Part shown: positions 1 through 8,956 of the stretch, piece after piece | Numbering within the stretch: position 1 is the stretch's first letter | Layout of the letters: every line of letters starts with the position of its first letter | Origin: Cellvibrio japonicus Ueda107 | GTDB taxonomy: Bacteria > Pseudomonadota > Gammaproteobacteria > Pseudomonadales > Cellvibrionaceae | Length of the DNA: 64,000 nucleotides | Direction: 5' to 3' | Assembly (NCBI RefSeq): GCF_000019225.1 | Contig: NC_010995.1 | Span: 1,744,501-1,808,500 of the forward strand | Program-made: the position numbers and the translations under genes | The notes under the pieces: model-generated | Databases searched by the model: none | Told to the model about the DNA's origin: nothing | The model's input: the letters and a program-made list of their open reading frames with translations, nothing else

Positions 1-465
1 GTCAATGCCTCTATCGATAACAACGATATTGTTTATCACGGTTATCAGGATATTGGTGTTGCCGTATCAACCGATAAAGGCCTGGTGGTACCTGTACTGC
101 GCAATACAGAGAACATGAGCCTGGCGGGTATTGAAAATGCGATTCGCGATTTCGGCCTGCGCGCCCGCGATGGCAAGTTGGGTATCGAGGAAATGTCTGG
201 TGGCACCTTCACTATTACCAACGGCGGTGTATTTGGATCACTCTTGTCTACGCCGATCCTGAACCTGCCCCAGTCTGCCATCCTGGGTATGCACAAAATC
301 CAGGAGCGCCCCATGGCAGTTAATGGCAAGGTAGAGATCCTGCCCATGATGTACCTGGCGCTGTCCTATGATCACCGCCTGCTGGATGGTAAAGACGCTG
401 TGCAGTTCCTGGTGACTATCAAGGACTTGCTGGAAGATCCGGCGCGTCTGCTGCTCGAAATCTAA
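1..465 (+). CDS. sucB: 2-oxoglutarate dehydrogenase E2, dihydrolipoyl succinyltransferase (C-terminal part)
   Basis: Partial gene: the frame is already open at base 1 and runs 154 codons to TAA. It is the C-terminal half of the E2 catalytic acyltransferase domain, which moves the succinyl group from lipoamide to CoA in the TCA-cycle 2-oxoglutarate dehydrogenase complex. The diagnostic SYDHRLLDG segment near the end carries the catalytic His and Asp of the DHRxxDG motif; TITNGGVFGS and GMHKIQERP are also typical E2 blocks. It is followed by a terminator-like hairpin and then by lpd, sucC and sucD, the usual gammaproteobacterial order. The lipoyl and E1/E3-binding domains lie outside the window. 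Confidence 0.95.
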   Translation, partial: VNASIDNNDIVYHGYQDIGVAVSTDKGLVVPVLRNTENMSLAGIENAIRDFGLRARDGKLGIEEMSGGTFTITNGGVFGSLLSTPILNLPQSAILGMHKIQERPMAVNGKVEILPMMYLALSYDHRLLDGKDAVQFLVTIKDLLEDPARLLLEI

Positions 466-477
466 AACGGCTTTTGA

Positions 478-507
478 AACGCTCTTGGCAACCTGAGAGC
501 GTTTTTT
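478..507 (+). terminator. Hairpin with T-tract after sucB
   Basis: The 8-bp stem aacgctct/agagcgtt with a 10-base loop is followed by a run of six T. It has the form of an intrinsic terminator, or attenuator, between sucB and lpd. Because the downstream genes serve the same complex, partial readthrough is likely. Confidence 0.75.
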
Positions 508-568
508 CATGTAAATGGTGGCTGCTCACAAGGTAGTCATCGCAAATCAATAAATTGGGAACATGGTT

Positions 569-2008
569 ATGTCTGAAAAATTTGATGTGGTCGTTATAGG
601 TTCTGGCCCCGCGGGTTATGTGGCGGCAATTCGCGCTGCACAGTTGGGCCTGAAAACAGCCTGTATCGAAAAGTGGCGCAATGAGGAAGGTAAGGGTGTT
701 AACGGCGGAACCTGCCTTAATGTTGGCTGTATCCCTTCCAAGGCCCTGCTCGATAGCTCCTATAAATACCACGAAGCCAAAGACGATTTTGCCGTTCACG
801 GTATTACCGCATCAGGTGTAGAAATTAATGTTCCCGCGATGGTTGCGCGTAAAAACCAAATCATCAAAAACCTCACCGGTGGTATTGCCGGCCTGTTCAA
901 AGCGAATGGCGTGACCAGTGTATTCGGTACCGGTAAGTTACTGGCCGGTAAAAAAGTGGAAGTGACTGACCACGAAGGTAAGGTCAGTGTGCTGGAGGCC
1001 AACCATGTCATCCTCGCCTCTGGCTCCAGCCCGATCAATATTCCGGTAGCACCTGTCGATAATGATGTCATCGTCAACTCTACCGGTGCCCTGGAGTTCC
1101 AGTCTGTACCTGCCCGTCTGGGCGTGATTGGTGGCGGTGTTATCGGCCTGGAGTTGGGCTCTGTATGGAATCGCCTGGGCTCCAAGGTAGTGGTGCTGGA
1201 AGCACTGGATACTTTCCTGGGAATCATGGACCAGCAAATTGCTAAAGAGGCCAATAAAATCCTCACCAAGCAAGGCCTGGATATTCGCACCAGTTCGCGT
1301 GTGACTGGCTCTGAGGTGAAGGGCAAAGAAGTCACGGTGACCTACACCGATAAAGACGGCAATGAGCAGAAAGAAACTTTCGATAAGTTAATCGTGTGTG
1401 TGGGCCGTCGCCCCTACACCGAGAACCTGCTGGCAGCTGATTCCGGTGTCAACCTGGATGAGCGCGGTTTTATTTTCGTTAACGAATATTGCGAGACCAA
1501 TGCACCAGGCGTCTGGGCGATTGGTGACGTAGTGCGTGGCCCCATGTTGGCTCACAAAGGCTCTGAAGAAGGGGTGATGGTAGCGGAGCGCATCGCTGGC
1601 CAGAAGTCGCAAATGAACTACGACATTATCCCCAGTGTTATCTATACCCATCCGGAAGTCGCCGCTGTGGGTAAAACGGAAGAGCAGCTCAAGGCATCCG
1701 GAGAACCCTACAACGTGGGAACATTCCCCTTTGCCGCGTCTGGTCGCGCTATGGCGGCGAATGAAAGCCAGGGTTTGGTCAAGATTATTGCCCATGCTGA
1801 GACAGATCGTATCCTCGGGTGCCACATTGTTGGCCCAAGCGCAGCGGATCTGGTTCAGCAGGTAGCGATTGCAATGGAATTCGGTTCGAGTGCAGAAGAT
1901 CTGGGCATGATGGTGTTTGGTCACCCAACCCTCTCTGAAGCAATCCACGAAGCAGCCTTGGCAGTGCATGGCCATGCCATCCACATTGCCAACAAGAAGA
2001 AGCGTTAA
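569..2008 (+). CDS. lpdA: Dihydrolipoamide dehydrogenase (E3)
   Basis: FAD-dependent E3 subunit that reoxidises dihydrolipoamide with NAD+ for the 2-oxoglutarate (and possibly pyruvate) dehydrogenase complex. Seen: N-terminal GSGPAGY FAD-binding fingerprint; redox-active disulfide in GTCLNVGCIPSK (Cys49 and Cys54); second Rossmann fingerprint GGGVIGLELG; C-terminal dimerisation domain with the catalytic His in GHPTLSEA, where the more common form is HAHPTLSEA. Length is 479 residues, normal for the family. Of two in-frame ATGs (563 and 569) the second is preferred because GGGA at 557-560 sits 8 bases upstream of it and only 2 from the first. It lies between sucB and sucC. Confidence 0.96.
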   Translation: MSEKFDVVVIGSGPAGYVAAIRAAQLGLKTACIEKWRNEEGKGVNGGTCLNVGCIPSKALLDSSYKYHEAKDDFAVHGITASGVEINVPAMVARKNQIIKNLTGGIAGLFKANGVTSVFGTGKLLAGKKVEVTDHEGKVSVLEANHVILASGSSPINIPVAPVDNDVIVNSTGALEFQSVPARLGVIGGGVIGLELGSVWNRLGSKVVVLEALDTFLGIMDQQIAKEANKILTKQGLDIRTSSRVTGSEVKGKEVTVTYTDKDGNEQKETFDKLIVCVGRRPYTENLLAADSGVNLDERGFIFVNEYCETNAPGVWAIGDVVRGPMLAHKGSEEGVMVAERIAGQKSQMNYDIIPSVIYTHPEVAAVGKTEEQLKASGEPYNVGTFPFAASGRAMAANESQGLVKIIAHAETDRILGCHIVGPSAADLVQQVAIAMEFGSSAEDLGMMVFGHPTLSEAIHEAALAVHGHAIHIANKKKR

Positions 2009-2127
2009 GAAGAGAACCTTAGAGTTTTCCCCTGGCGGCAGCTGGCTCACGAGGTCAGCTTGCCATCGATAACCCGGTTGGCGTGATCAAAGAGACATGT
2101 TCAACCATCGTCAAATGGAACTACACC

Positions 2128-3294
2128 ATGAATTTGCACGAGTATCAGGGTAAGCAACTGTTTGCCCAATATGGCTTGCCTGTTTCCAAGGGCATTGCCG
2201 CTGCAACTGTTGAAGAAGCCGTTGCAGCTGCGGATCAGATTGGCGGCGATATGTTCGTCGTTAAAGCACAGGTTCACGCGGGTGGCCGTGGTAAAGCGGG
2301 TGGCGTAAAGCTGGTTAAGAGCAAAGATGAAATCAAAGCCTTCGCCGAAAAATGGCTGGGCCAGCGTTTGGTGACTTACCAGACAGACGAAAAAGGCCAG
2401 CCTGTTAGCCGCATTCTGGTGGAAACCTGTACTGATATCGCCAAAGAGCTGTATTTGGGTGCAGTTGTGGATCGCTCTTCACGTCGTATCGTGTTTATGG
2501 CATCTACCGAAGGTGGTGTGGAAATCGAAAAAGTTGCCCACGAAACCCCGGAAAAAATCCTTAAAGCCACTATCGATCCATTGGTCGGTGCACAGCCATA
2601 CCAGGGCCGTGAGCTGGCATTCAAACTGGGTCTGGAAGGCAAGCAGATCAACCAGTTTGTGAACATTTTCGTCAACCTGGCCAAGCTGTTCAAAGAGAAA
2701 GACCTGGCGCTGGTGGAAGTAAACCCGCTGGTTATTACCCCCGAAGGCAACCTGCACTGCCTGGATGCCAAACTGGTTGTGGACAGCAACTCTATCTATC
2801 GTCACCCCGAACTCAAGGCCATGCAGGATCCTTCCCAGGAAGACCCGCGCGAAGCACACGCGGCCTCCTGGGAGCTGAACTATGTCGCCCTGGATGGCAA
2901 TATCGGCTGTATGGTGAACGGTGCCGGTCTGGCAATGGGTACCATGGACATCGTTAAACTGCACGGCGGCCAGCCAGCCAACTTCCTCGACGTAGGTGGT
3001 GGTGCGACCAAAGAGCGTGTGGTTGAAGCGTTCAAAATCATCCTGTCTGACGATGCGGTAAAAGCCGTATTCATCAATATCTTTGGCGGTATTGTGCGCT
3101 GCGACATGATCGCTGAAGGCGTGATTGGTGCCGTGAAAGAAGTTGGTGTGAAAGTACCTGTGGTTGTTCGTTTGCAAGGCAACAATGCCGAGCTGGGCGC
3201 CAAAGTGCTGTCAGAAAGCGGCCTGAACATCATTGCTGACACCGACCTGACTGGCGCTGCCCAGAAAGTGGTTGCTGCAGCGGCTAACGCATAA
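2128..3294 (+). CDS. sucC: Succinyl-CoA synthetase beta subunit
   Basis: Beta subunit of ADP-forming succinate-CoA ligase, which with SucD converts succinyl-CoA to succinate with substrate-level phosphorylation. It starts MNLHEYQGKQLFAQYG, the usual N-terminus, giving 388 residues, exactly the family length; a longer frame from 2083 has no family-like N-terminus. An ATP-grasp domain covers the first two thirds (VKAQVHAGGRGKAGGVKL; EVNPLVITPEGN), and the CoA-ligase domain follows with the GGIVRCDMIAEG stretch. It ends 10 bases before sucD, so the two are clearly co-transcribed. Confidence 0.97.
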   Translation: MNLHEYQGKQLFAQYGLPVSKGIAAATVEEAVAAADQIGGDMFVVKAQVHAGGRGKAGGVKLVKSKDEIKAFAEKWLGQRLVTYQTDEKGQPVSRILVETCTDIAKELYLGAVVDRSSRRIVFMASTEGGVEIEKVAHETPEKILKATIDPLVGAQPYQGRELAFKLGLEGKQINQFVNIFVNLAKLFKEKDLALVEVNPLVITPEGNLHCLDAKLVVDSNSIYRHPELKAMQDPSQEDPREAHAASWELNYVALDGNIGCMVNGAGLAMGTMDIVKLHGGQPANFLDVGGGATKERVVEAFKIILSDDAVKAVFINIFGGIVRCDMIAEGVIGAVKEVGVKVPVVVRLQGNNAELGAKVLSESGLNIIADTDLTGAAQKVVAAAANA

Positions 3295-3304
3295 GGGGTG
3301 AATG

Positions 3305-4177
3305 ATGAGCGTTTTAATTAACAAAGACACCAAAGTGATCTGCCAGGGCTTCACCGGCTCTCAAGGCACGTTCCACTCTGAACAAGCTATCGCTTACGGC
3401 ACCAAAATGGTTGGCGGTGTAACCCCCGGTAAAGGTGGTCAAACTCACCTGGGCCTGCCGGTGTTCAACACCGTGAAAGAAGCGGTAGATGCGACGGGTG
3501 CAGAGGCTTCGGTCATTTATGTTCCCGCGCCTTTCTGTAAAGACTCTATCCTGGAAGCCGCCAACGCCGGTATCAAACTGATTGTTTGCATTACCGAAGG
3601 TATCCCTACCATGGATATGCTCGATGCCAAAGTGAAGTGTGATGAGTTAGGCGTGCGCCTGATTGGCCCCAACTGCCCAGGTGTTATCACCCCGGGCGAG
3701 TGCAAGATCGGCATCATGCCCGGCCACATCCACAAGCCAGGTAAGGTAGGTATCGTATCCCGCTCCGGTACCCTGACTTATGAAGCAGTGAAGCAAACGA
3801 CCGATTACGGTTTCGGCCAATCCACCTGCGTGGGTATTGGTGGCGACCCAATCCCCGGTTCCAACTTCATCGATATCCTCAAGCTGTTCCAGGCTGATCC
3901 ACAAACCGAAGCCATTGTTATGATCGGTGAAATTGGTGGTTCTGCCGAAGAAGAGGCGGCGGCTTTCATCAAAGCTAACGTGACCAAGCCTGTTGTATCT
4001 TACATCGCGGGTGTAACGGCGCCTGCCGGTAAGCGTATGGGCCACGCCGGTGCGATTATTTCCGGTGGTAAGGGGACTGCTGCCGAGAAGTTTGCAGCAC
4101 TGGAAGACGCCGGTGTAAAAACGGTGAAGAGCTTGGCCGACATTGGTAAAGCCCTGAAAGAAATCACTGGCTGGTAA
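3305..4177 (+). CDS. sucD: Succinyl-CoA synthetase alpha subunit
   Basis: Alpha subunit with the CoA-binding Rossmann domain and the phosphohistidine loop. Seen: KVICQGFTGSQGTFH at the N-terminus, GPNCPGVITPGECKIGIMPG in the middle, and the active-site His in GHAGAIISGGKGTA. There are two adjacent ATGs (3302, 3305); the second gives 290 residues with the standard MSVLINKDTK start and better spacing from AAGGGG at 3293-3298. It is the last gene of the TCA operon and is followed directly by a strong terminator. Confidence 0.97.
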   Translation: MSVLINKDTKVICQGFTGSQGTFHSEQAIAYGTKMVGGVTPGKGGQTHLGLPVFNTVKEAVDATGAEASVIYVPAPFCKDSILEAANAGIKLIVCITEGIPTMDMLDAKVKCDELGVRLIGPNCPGVITPGECKIGIMPGHIHKPGKVGIVSRSGTLTYEAVKQTTDYGFGQSTCVGIGGDPIPGSNFIDILKLFQADPQTEAIVMIGEIGGSAEEEAAAFIKANVTKPVVSYIAGVTAPAGKRMGHAGAIISGGKGTAAEKFAALEDAGVKTVKSLADIGKALKEITGW

Positions 4178-4200
4178 TTCCAGACGTCAGGTTTCTGTTA

Positions 4201-4230
4201 AAAAAGGCGATCTCCGGATCGCCTTTTTTA
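4201..4230. terminator. Strong intrinsic terminator after sucD
   Basis: A perfect 13-bp stem (aaaaaaggcgatc with its complement) closes a TCCG tetraloop; the right arm ends in six T. The symmetry would allow termination in both directions. It ends the sucB-sucD transcript. Confidence 0.93.
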
Positions 4231-4553
4231 TTGGCATGCCGATCACACCGAAATGCCGGTTGGTTTTTGAGCGTTTCCATCTGTTTGATCAATAATATTT
4301 TCAGGTTGTCATCATCTATTCACAGGGATTTATTCCAGGTTTGTTAGGATGTATGGCTAATAAACGCAGTAAATTACTGCGCTATTGGTTAAAATTCACC
4401 CCAATCTGTGCGCAAATACTTTATTTTTCATCAAAAATGTGGACAATTGCGCGCCATTTTTTCAGTTTTTCGCCCTGCACTGGGTTGCATGACAACACCA
4501 GAGTCAGATTCTTTTCACTTCGCATTAAGCGAACTCCATGAAGGGTTGGGTTA
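4231..4553. other. Intergenic region upstream of speA, no gene seen
   Basis: About 320 bases between the sucD terminator and speA. A 66-codon open frame at 4341-4541 has no ribosome site, no recognisable domain and a basic random-looking composition, so it is not called. The AT-rich parts presumably hold the speA promoter, but no convincing -35/-10 pair was picked out. Confidence 0.5.
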
Positions 4554-4556
4554 TTG

Positions 4557-6476
4557 GTGAACAGCTCTGAAAAATTATCCCCCTGGTCATCGCGCAATGC
4601 TGCTGAACTCTATGGAATTGATGAGTGGAGCAGTGGTTATTTTGGTATTTCCGCCGAGGGCGAGGTTATTGTGCGTGCGCCTACGGCAGAAGGCGAAACC
4701 CAGGTTTCGCTGATGGAAATTGTCGATGGCTTGCAGCAGCGCGGCTTGCAAATGCCGGTGCTGTTGCGCCTGGAAAACCTTGTTGATAAACGTATCAGTA
4801 CCTTAAATGACTCTTTTGCACTGGCCATTGAAGCCAGTGGTTACCAGGGCCAGTATCGCGGTGCATTTCCGATCAAGGTGAATCAGCAGAGCCATGTGAT
4901 TGCCGAAATAGCGCGCTTTGGCGAACGCTACAACCATGGCCTTGAGGCCGGTAGCAAGGCAGAGTTAATGATTGCTCTCGCCACCTTGAAAAATCGCGAG
5001 AGCTTGATTATCTGTAATGGATATAAAGATCCGGAGTTTATTACCCTCGGTTTGCAGGCGCGCAAATTGGGGTTCAAATGCTTTTTTGTAGTAGAAACCC
5101 TGGCTGAATTGCCGCACATTATTGAGCGCAGCCAGGCGTTGGGTATTGAACCATTGATTGGTGTGCGTTTAAAACTCTCTACCAAAGTGGAGGGGCACTG
5201 GAGCGAAGACAGTGGCGATCGCAGCCTTTTCGGTCTCAACACCAATGAATTGATTACCGTTGTCGATGAATTGCGCAAGGCCAATTTATTGCACTGTTTC
5301 CAGTTGCTGCATTTTCATCTTGGTTCGCAAATTCCCAATATCCGCAGTATTCGTGCCGGCGTCCTTGAAGCCTGCCGCTATTATATCGAGTTGGTGGCAG
5401 AGGGCGCCCCGCTGGGTTATATCGACCTCGGTGGTGGCTTGGCGATCGATTATGACGGCACCAGTAGCACCAGTGGTCACAGCCGCAACTATTCTGTACA
5501 GGAATATTGTATCGACGTTGTTGAGGCTATTCAGGAATGTCTCGACGAGCATCAGATTGTCCATCCAACGATTGTGACCGAGTCGGGCAGGGCAACGGTT
5601 GCGCACACGGCAGTGCTGTTGTTCAACATCCTTGATGTAACGCATTTTGAGCCGACAGAGCCTTTGGGGGAGCTACCTCAGGATTGCCATGAAATGATCC
5701 AGAATCTCTGGCATTCCTTGTCGGTGATTAAGCCAGCTAACTTGCAAGAGTCCTATAACGACCTTTTATACTACCGCGATAAGATTCGCGATCTTTTCCA
5801 CTCGGGCGATATTAGCCTGCGCCATCGCGCGCTGGGTGAAAATATCTATTGGGCCGGAATGCAGAAAGTGGCATCACTGGTGCCGCAATTGAAACGTGTT
5901 CCTGCCGAGCTGGAAAGTTTGCAAGAGCAGATTGCGGATATTTATTACGGTAATTTCAGTGTGTTCCAATCCCTGCCGGACTCCTGGGCAATCCAGCAGG
6001 TATTTCCGGTAATGCCGATTCACCGCTTAAACGAAGAGCCGAATCGCCAGGCGATAATTGCTGACCTTACCTGTGATTGCGATGGCAAATTGCAAAAATT
6101 TGCTGGCCCGGTAGGTGAATCAAAAACCTTGTCGTTGCATCCCATTCGTGCAGGTGAAGAATATTACCTCGGTGTGTTTTTGGTGGGAGCCTACCAGGAA
6201 ACATTGGGAGATCTGCATAATTTATTTGGCGATACCAATGTTGCCAGTGTGCGTATTAACACCGATGGCAGCATTGATTTTGTCCACGAGATTCACGGCG
6301 ATAGTATTGCAGACGTATTGAGTTATGTAGAGTACGAGCCCAACGCGCTCTATCAGCAATTTCGTCAAACGGCTGAACAGGCCGTGCGCGATGGCATTAT
6401 CAGTGTAGCGGATCGCCAGCAAATGCTGGCGGCCTATTCCGAAGGGCTGCGCGGTTATACCTATTTCGAAAAATAG
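4557..6476 (+). CDS. speA: Biosynthetic arginine decarboxylase
   Basis: PLP-dependent fold III enzyme that turns arginine into agmatine, the entry to putrescine. The protein is 639 residues, close to the usual 630-660. Seen: the PLP lysine in FPIKVNQQSHV (about residue 107), GLEAGSKAEL, the glycine-rich phosphate-binding DLGGGLAIDYDG, and the C-terminal TCDCDGK block with the catalytic Cys. No ATG fits the N-terminus; GTG at 4557 (or TTG at 4554) about 10 bases after GAAGGG is used. It is followed at close spacing by the carboxyspermidine dehydrogenase and decarboxylase genes, so the three probably form a polyamine operon. Confidence 0.93.
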   Translation: MNSSEKLSPWSSRNAAELYGIDEWSSGYFGISAEGEVIVRAPTAEGETQVSLMEIVDGLQQRGLQMPVLLRLENLVDKRISTLNDSFALAIEASGYQGQYRGAFPIKVNQQSHVIAEIARFGERYNHGLEAGSKAELMIALATLKNRESLIICNGYKDPEFITLGLQARKLGFKCFFVVETLAELPHIIERSQALGIEPLIGVRLKLSTKVEGHWSEDSGDRSLFGLNTNELITVVDELRKANLLHCFQLLHFHLGSQIPNIRSIRAGVLEACRYYIELVAEGAPLGYIDLGGGLAIDYDGTSSTSGHSRNYSVQEYCIDVVEAIQECLDEHQIVHPTIVTESGRATVAHTAVLLFNILDVTHFEPTEPLGELPQDCHEMIQNLWHSLSVIKPANLQESYNDLLYYRDKIRDLFHSGDISLRHRALGENIYWAGMQKVASLVPQLKRVPAELESLQEQIADIYYGNFSVFQSLPDSWAIQQVFPVMPIHRLNEEPNRQAIIADLTCDCDGKLQKFAGPVGESKTLSLHPIRAGEEYYLGVFLVGAYQETLGDLHNLFGDTNVASVRINTDGSIDFVHEIHGDSIADVLSYVEYEPNALYQQFRQTAEQAVRDGIISVADRQQMLAAYSEGLRGYTYFEK

Positions 6477-6508
6477 CGGTTTGCTTTAACTGTCAGGAGC
6501 GAATGACT

Positions 6509-7708
6509 ATGGCAAAAGTGTTAATCATTGGTGCCGGTGGCGTCAGTAATGTCGTGGTACACAAATGTGCCCAACTACCGGAAGTGTTCTCGGAAATCGT
6601 ATTGGCAAGCCGTACAGAATCCAAATGCAAGGCGATTGCTGAAAGCCTGAGCCGCCCGATTAAAACCGCACAGGTTGATGCGGATAATGTGCCCGAGCTG
6701 GTTGCCTTGATTAAGGCGGAGCAGCCGGATCTGGTGATCAATGTGGCGCTGCCTTACCAGGATTTGCATATCATGGATGCCTGCCTGGAAGCCGGTGTGG
6801 ACTATCTGGATACGGCTAACTATGAGCCATTGGATACCGCCAAGTTTGAATACTCCTGGCAGTGGGCCTATCAGGATAAATTTAAAAATGCCGGTATTAC
6901 CGCATTGCTGGGTTCCGGTTTCGATCCGGGTGTTACCAATGTGTACACCGCCTATTTAAAAAAGCATCATTTCGATGAGATTCATTACCTGGATATTATC
7001 GATTGCAATGCCGGCGACCACGGTAAACCCTTTGCAACTAACTTCAATCCTGAAATTAACATTCGTGAAGTAACCGCTAATGGCCGCTATTGGGAAAACG
7101 GCGAATGGGTAGAGACCGCACCCCTTTCGGTTAATCGTGTGTTTGATTTCCCGGCAGACATTGGCCCGAAAAAAATTTACATGATGTATCACGAAGAACT
7201 GGAATCCATCGTGAAGCATTTCCCGGATATTAAGCGCGCGCGCTTCTGGATGACGTTCTCCGATAATTACCTCAAACATCTGGAAGTACTCGGCAATGTC
7301 GGCATGACGTCTATTGAGCCGGTGATGTTTGAAGGCCGCGAGATTGTACCCCTGCAATTCCTGAAGGCCTTATTGCCTGATCCGGCAAGCCTTGGTCCTT
7401 TGACCAAGGGTAAAACCTGTATCGGCTGTCTGGCGCAGGGCGTAAAAGACGGCAAACCCAAGACCATGTTTGTCTACAACGTCTGTGATCACCAGGAATG
7501 TTACCGTGAAGTGAAGTCCCAGGCGATTTCCTACACCACCGGTGTACCTGCCATGATCGGTGCCAAAATGATGTTGGAAGGCAAATGGAAAAAGCCGGGC
7601 GTATGGAATATGGAACAATATGACCCTGATCCGTTTATGGATGACCTCAATAAATACGGCTTGCCCTGGGAGTTGGTTGAGATTGATGCAAGTGTCATGG
7701 AAGGGTAG
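6509..7708 (+). CDS. Carboxynorspermidine/carboxyspermidine dehydrogenase (saccharopine dehydrogenase family)
   Basis: NAD(P)-dependent reductase of the saccharopine dehydrogenase family. In this gene context it most likely condenses aspartate semialdehyde with putrescine (giving carboxyspermidine) or with diaminopropane. Seen: N-terminal Rossmann fingerprint GAGGVSNVV, the family block LGSGFDPGVTNVYTAY, and a C-terminal domain rich in conserved Cys/Gly (GKTCIGCLAQGVKDG). 399 residues. The start at 6509 is favoured over 6503 because GGAG at 6496-6499 is 9 bases from it. It sits between speA and nspC, 13 bases before nspC. Whether the diamine substrate is putrescine or diaminopropane cannot be read from the sequence. 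Confidence 0.9.
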   Translation: MAKVLIIGAGGVSNVVVHKCAQLPEVFSEIVLASRTESKCKAIAESLSRPIKTAQVDADNVPELVALIKAEQPDLVINVALPYQDLHIMDACLEAGVDYLDTANYEPLDTAKFEYSWQWAYQDKFKNAGITALLGSGFDPGVTNVYTAYLKKHHFDEIHYLDIIDCNAGDHGKPFATNFNPEINIREVTANGRYWENGEWVETAPLSVNRVFDFPADIGPKKIYMMYHEELESIVKHFPDIKRARFWMTFSDNYLKHLEVLGNVGMTSIEPVMFEGREIVPLQFLKALLPDPASLGPLTKGKTCIGCLAQGVKDGKPKTMFVYNVCDHQECYREVKSQAISYTTGVPAMIGAKMMLEGKWKKPGVWNMEQYDPDPFMDDLNKYGLPWELVEIDASVMEG

Positions 7709-7721
7709 GGCTGAAAACCTC

Positions 7722-8909
7722 ATGCAAAAACGCGAATACTTCAATCATTTTAATGCTGCCCGAGTGCCGTCTCCCTGCTTTGTTATCGATAAAGCGGCGG
7801 TGGAGGATAATTTAAAAATCCTTAACCGTGTACAGCGTGAGAGTGGCGTTAAGGTATTGGGTGCGTTAAAAGCATTTTCCTGCTGGAGCCTGGCGCCACT
7901 GTTTCGCCAATACCTTTCCGGTACTTGTGCCAGCGGCTTACACGAAGCTCGCCTGGGGCGTGAAGAATTTGGTGGCGAAGTGCACTGTTATTCCGCCGCC
8001 TACAAGGAAAGCGATCTAGAGCAGATTTTGGAAATTGCCGATCACGTGCTATTTAATTCCGTGACCCAATGGCAACAATTTAAAAACTTGTCGTTAGCAG
8101 CGCAAAAAAGACGCCCCCAATTAGCATTTGGCTTGCGCATTAATCCGGAACATTCGGAAGGTGACGTGCCCTTATACGATCCCTGTGCGCCCTGTTCGCG
8201 CATGGGGATTCCGATTGCTTCCCTGGATGCTGCCATTGTGGCTGATCCGGATTTTTTGCAGGGTATTTCCGGTTTTCATTTCCATACCCTCTGCCAGCAG
8301 GACCTTCCTCCTTTAGAGCGCACACTCAATGCTGTGATCCGGCGCTTTGGCAAATACTTTAAGCATATTCACTGGATTAATTTTGGCGGCGGTCACCACA
8401 TTTCGCGCGAGGATTATCAGGTCGACGATTTGATTGCCATGCTGAAAAACTTCCAGGCCAATTATGACCTGCAGGTATATCTGGAACCCGGTGAAGCGGT
8501 AGCCATTCGCAGCGGAGTCCTTGTTGCTGAAGTAGTGGATATTACCTGGAATACTGTGGCCCAGGCCATTCTCGATACCTCTGCAACCTGCCATATGCCT
8601 GATGTATTGGAAATGCCCTATCGGGCCGATATCCTCGGCGCAGCCATGCCCAATGAACTTGCTCATACCTACCGCCTCGGCGGCATGACTTGCCTGGCCG
8701 GCGACATCATTGGTGACTATTCGTTTGCCCAACCCTTGCAGGTTGGACAGCGGTTAGTCTTCGATGATATGGCCCATTACACCATGGTAAAAACAACAAC
8801 CTTTAATGGTATTAACTTGCCCTCTATTGCTGTTTGGGATTCGCGTACCGATGAGCTGGAGGTCATCCGCCAGTTTGGCTACGAGGATTTTAAAACGCGC
8901 CTTTCCTGA
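7722..8909 (+). CDS. nspC: Carboxynorspermidine/carboxyspermidine decarboxylase
   Basis: PLP-dependent decarboxylase of the alanine racemase/ornithine decarboxylase fold that completes the alternative (nor)spermidine pathway. Seen: PLP lysine in GALKAFSCW (Lys50), CASGLHEARLG, NFGGGHHI phosphate-binding glycines, EPGEAV, and the catalytic Cys in MTCLAGDIIGDY. 395 residues, normal length. The start at 7722 (MQKREYFNHF) is preferred to the longer frame at 7620, which would lie inside the upstream gene; AAGGGTAGGG lies about 11 bases before. It is the last gene of the polyamine operon. Confidence 0.93.
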   Translation: MQKREYFNHFNAARVPSPCFVIDKAAVEDNLKILNRVQRESGVKVLGALKAFSCWSLAPLFRQYLSGTCASGLHEARLGREEFGGEVHCYSAAYKESDLEQILEIADHVLFNSVTQWQQFKNLSLAAQKRRPQLAFGLRINPEHSEGDVPLYDPCAPCSRMGIPIASLDAAIVADPDFLQGISGFHFHTLCQQDLPPLERTLNAVIRRFGKYFKHIHWINFGGGHHISREDYQVDDLIAMLKNFQANYDLQVYLEPGEAVAIRSGVLVAEVVDITWNTVAQAILDTSATCHMPDVLEMPYRADILGAAMPNELAHTYRLGGMTCLAGDIIGDYSFAQPLQVGQRLVFDDMAHYTMVKTTTFNGINLPSIAVWDSRTDELEVIRQFGYEDFKTRLS

Positions 8910-8917
8910 TGGAGCTG

Positions 8918-8956
8918 ATCGCTGCCGCAGGGGTATGTCAAATCCTGCGCAGCGAT
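8918..8956. terminator. Bulged hairpin between convergent nspC and antiporter
   Basis: The arms atcgctgccgcagg and cctgcgcagcgat pair over 13 bp with one bulged base around a 12-base loop. It overlaps the end of the antiporter gene. There is no T-tract, so it is only a possible bidirectional terminator. Confidence 0.4.

Noticed and set aside
2037..2064. Imperfect hairpin between lpdA and sucC
   Set aside because: One bulge, no T-tract, and it lies inside an operon that must be read through.
4341..4541. 66-codon frame upstream of speA
   Set aside because: No ribosome site, a basic low-information sequence, and it lies where the speA control region is expected.
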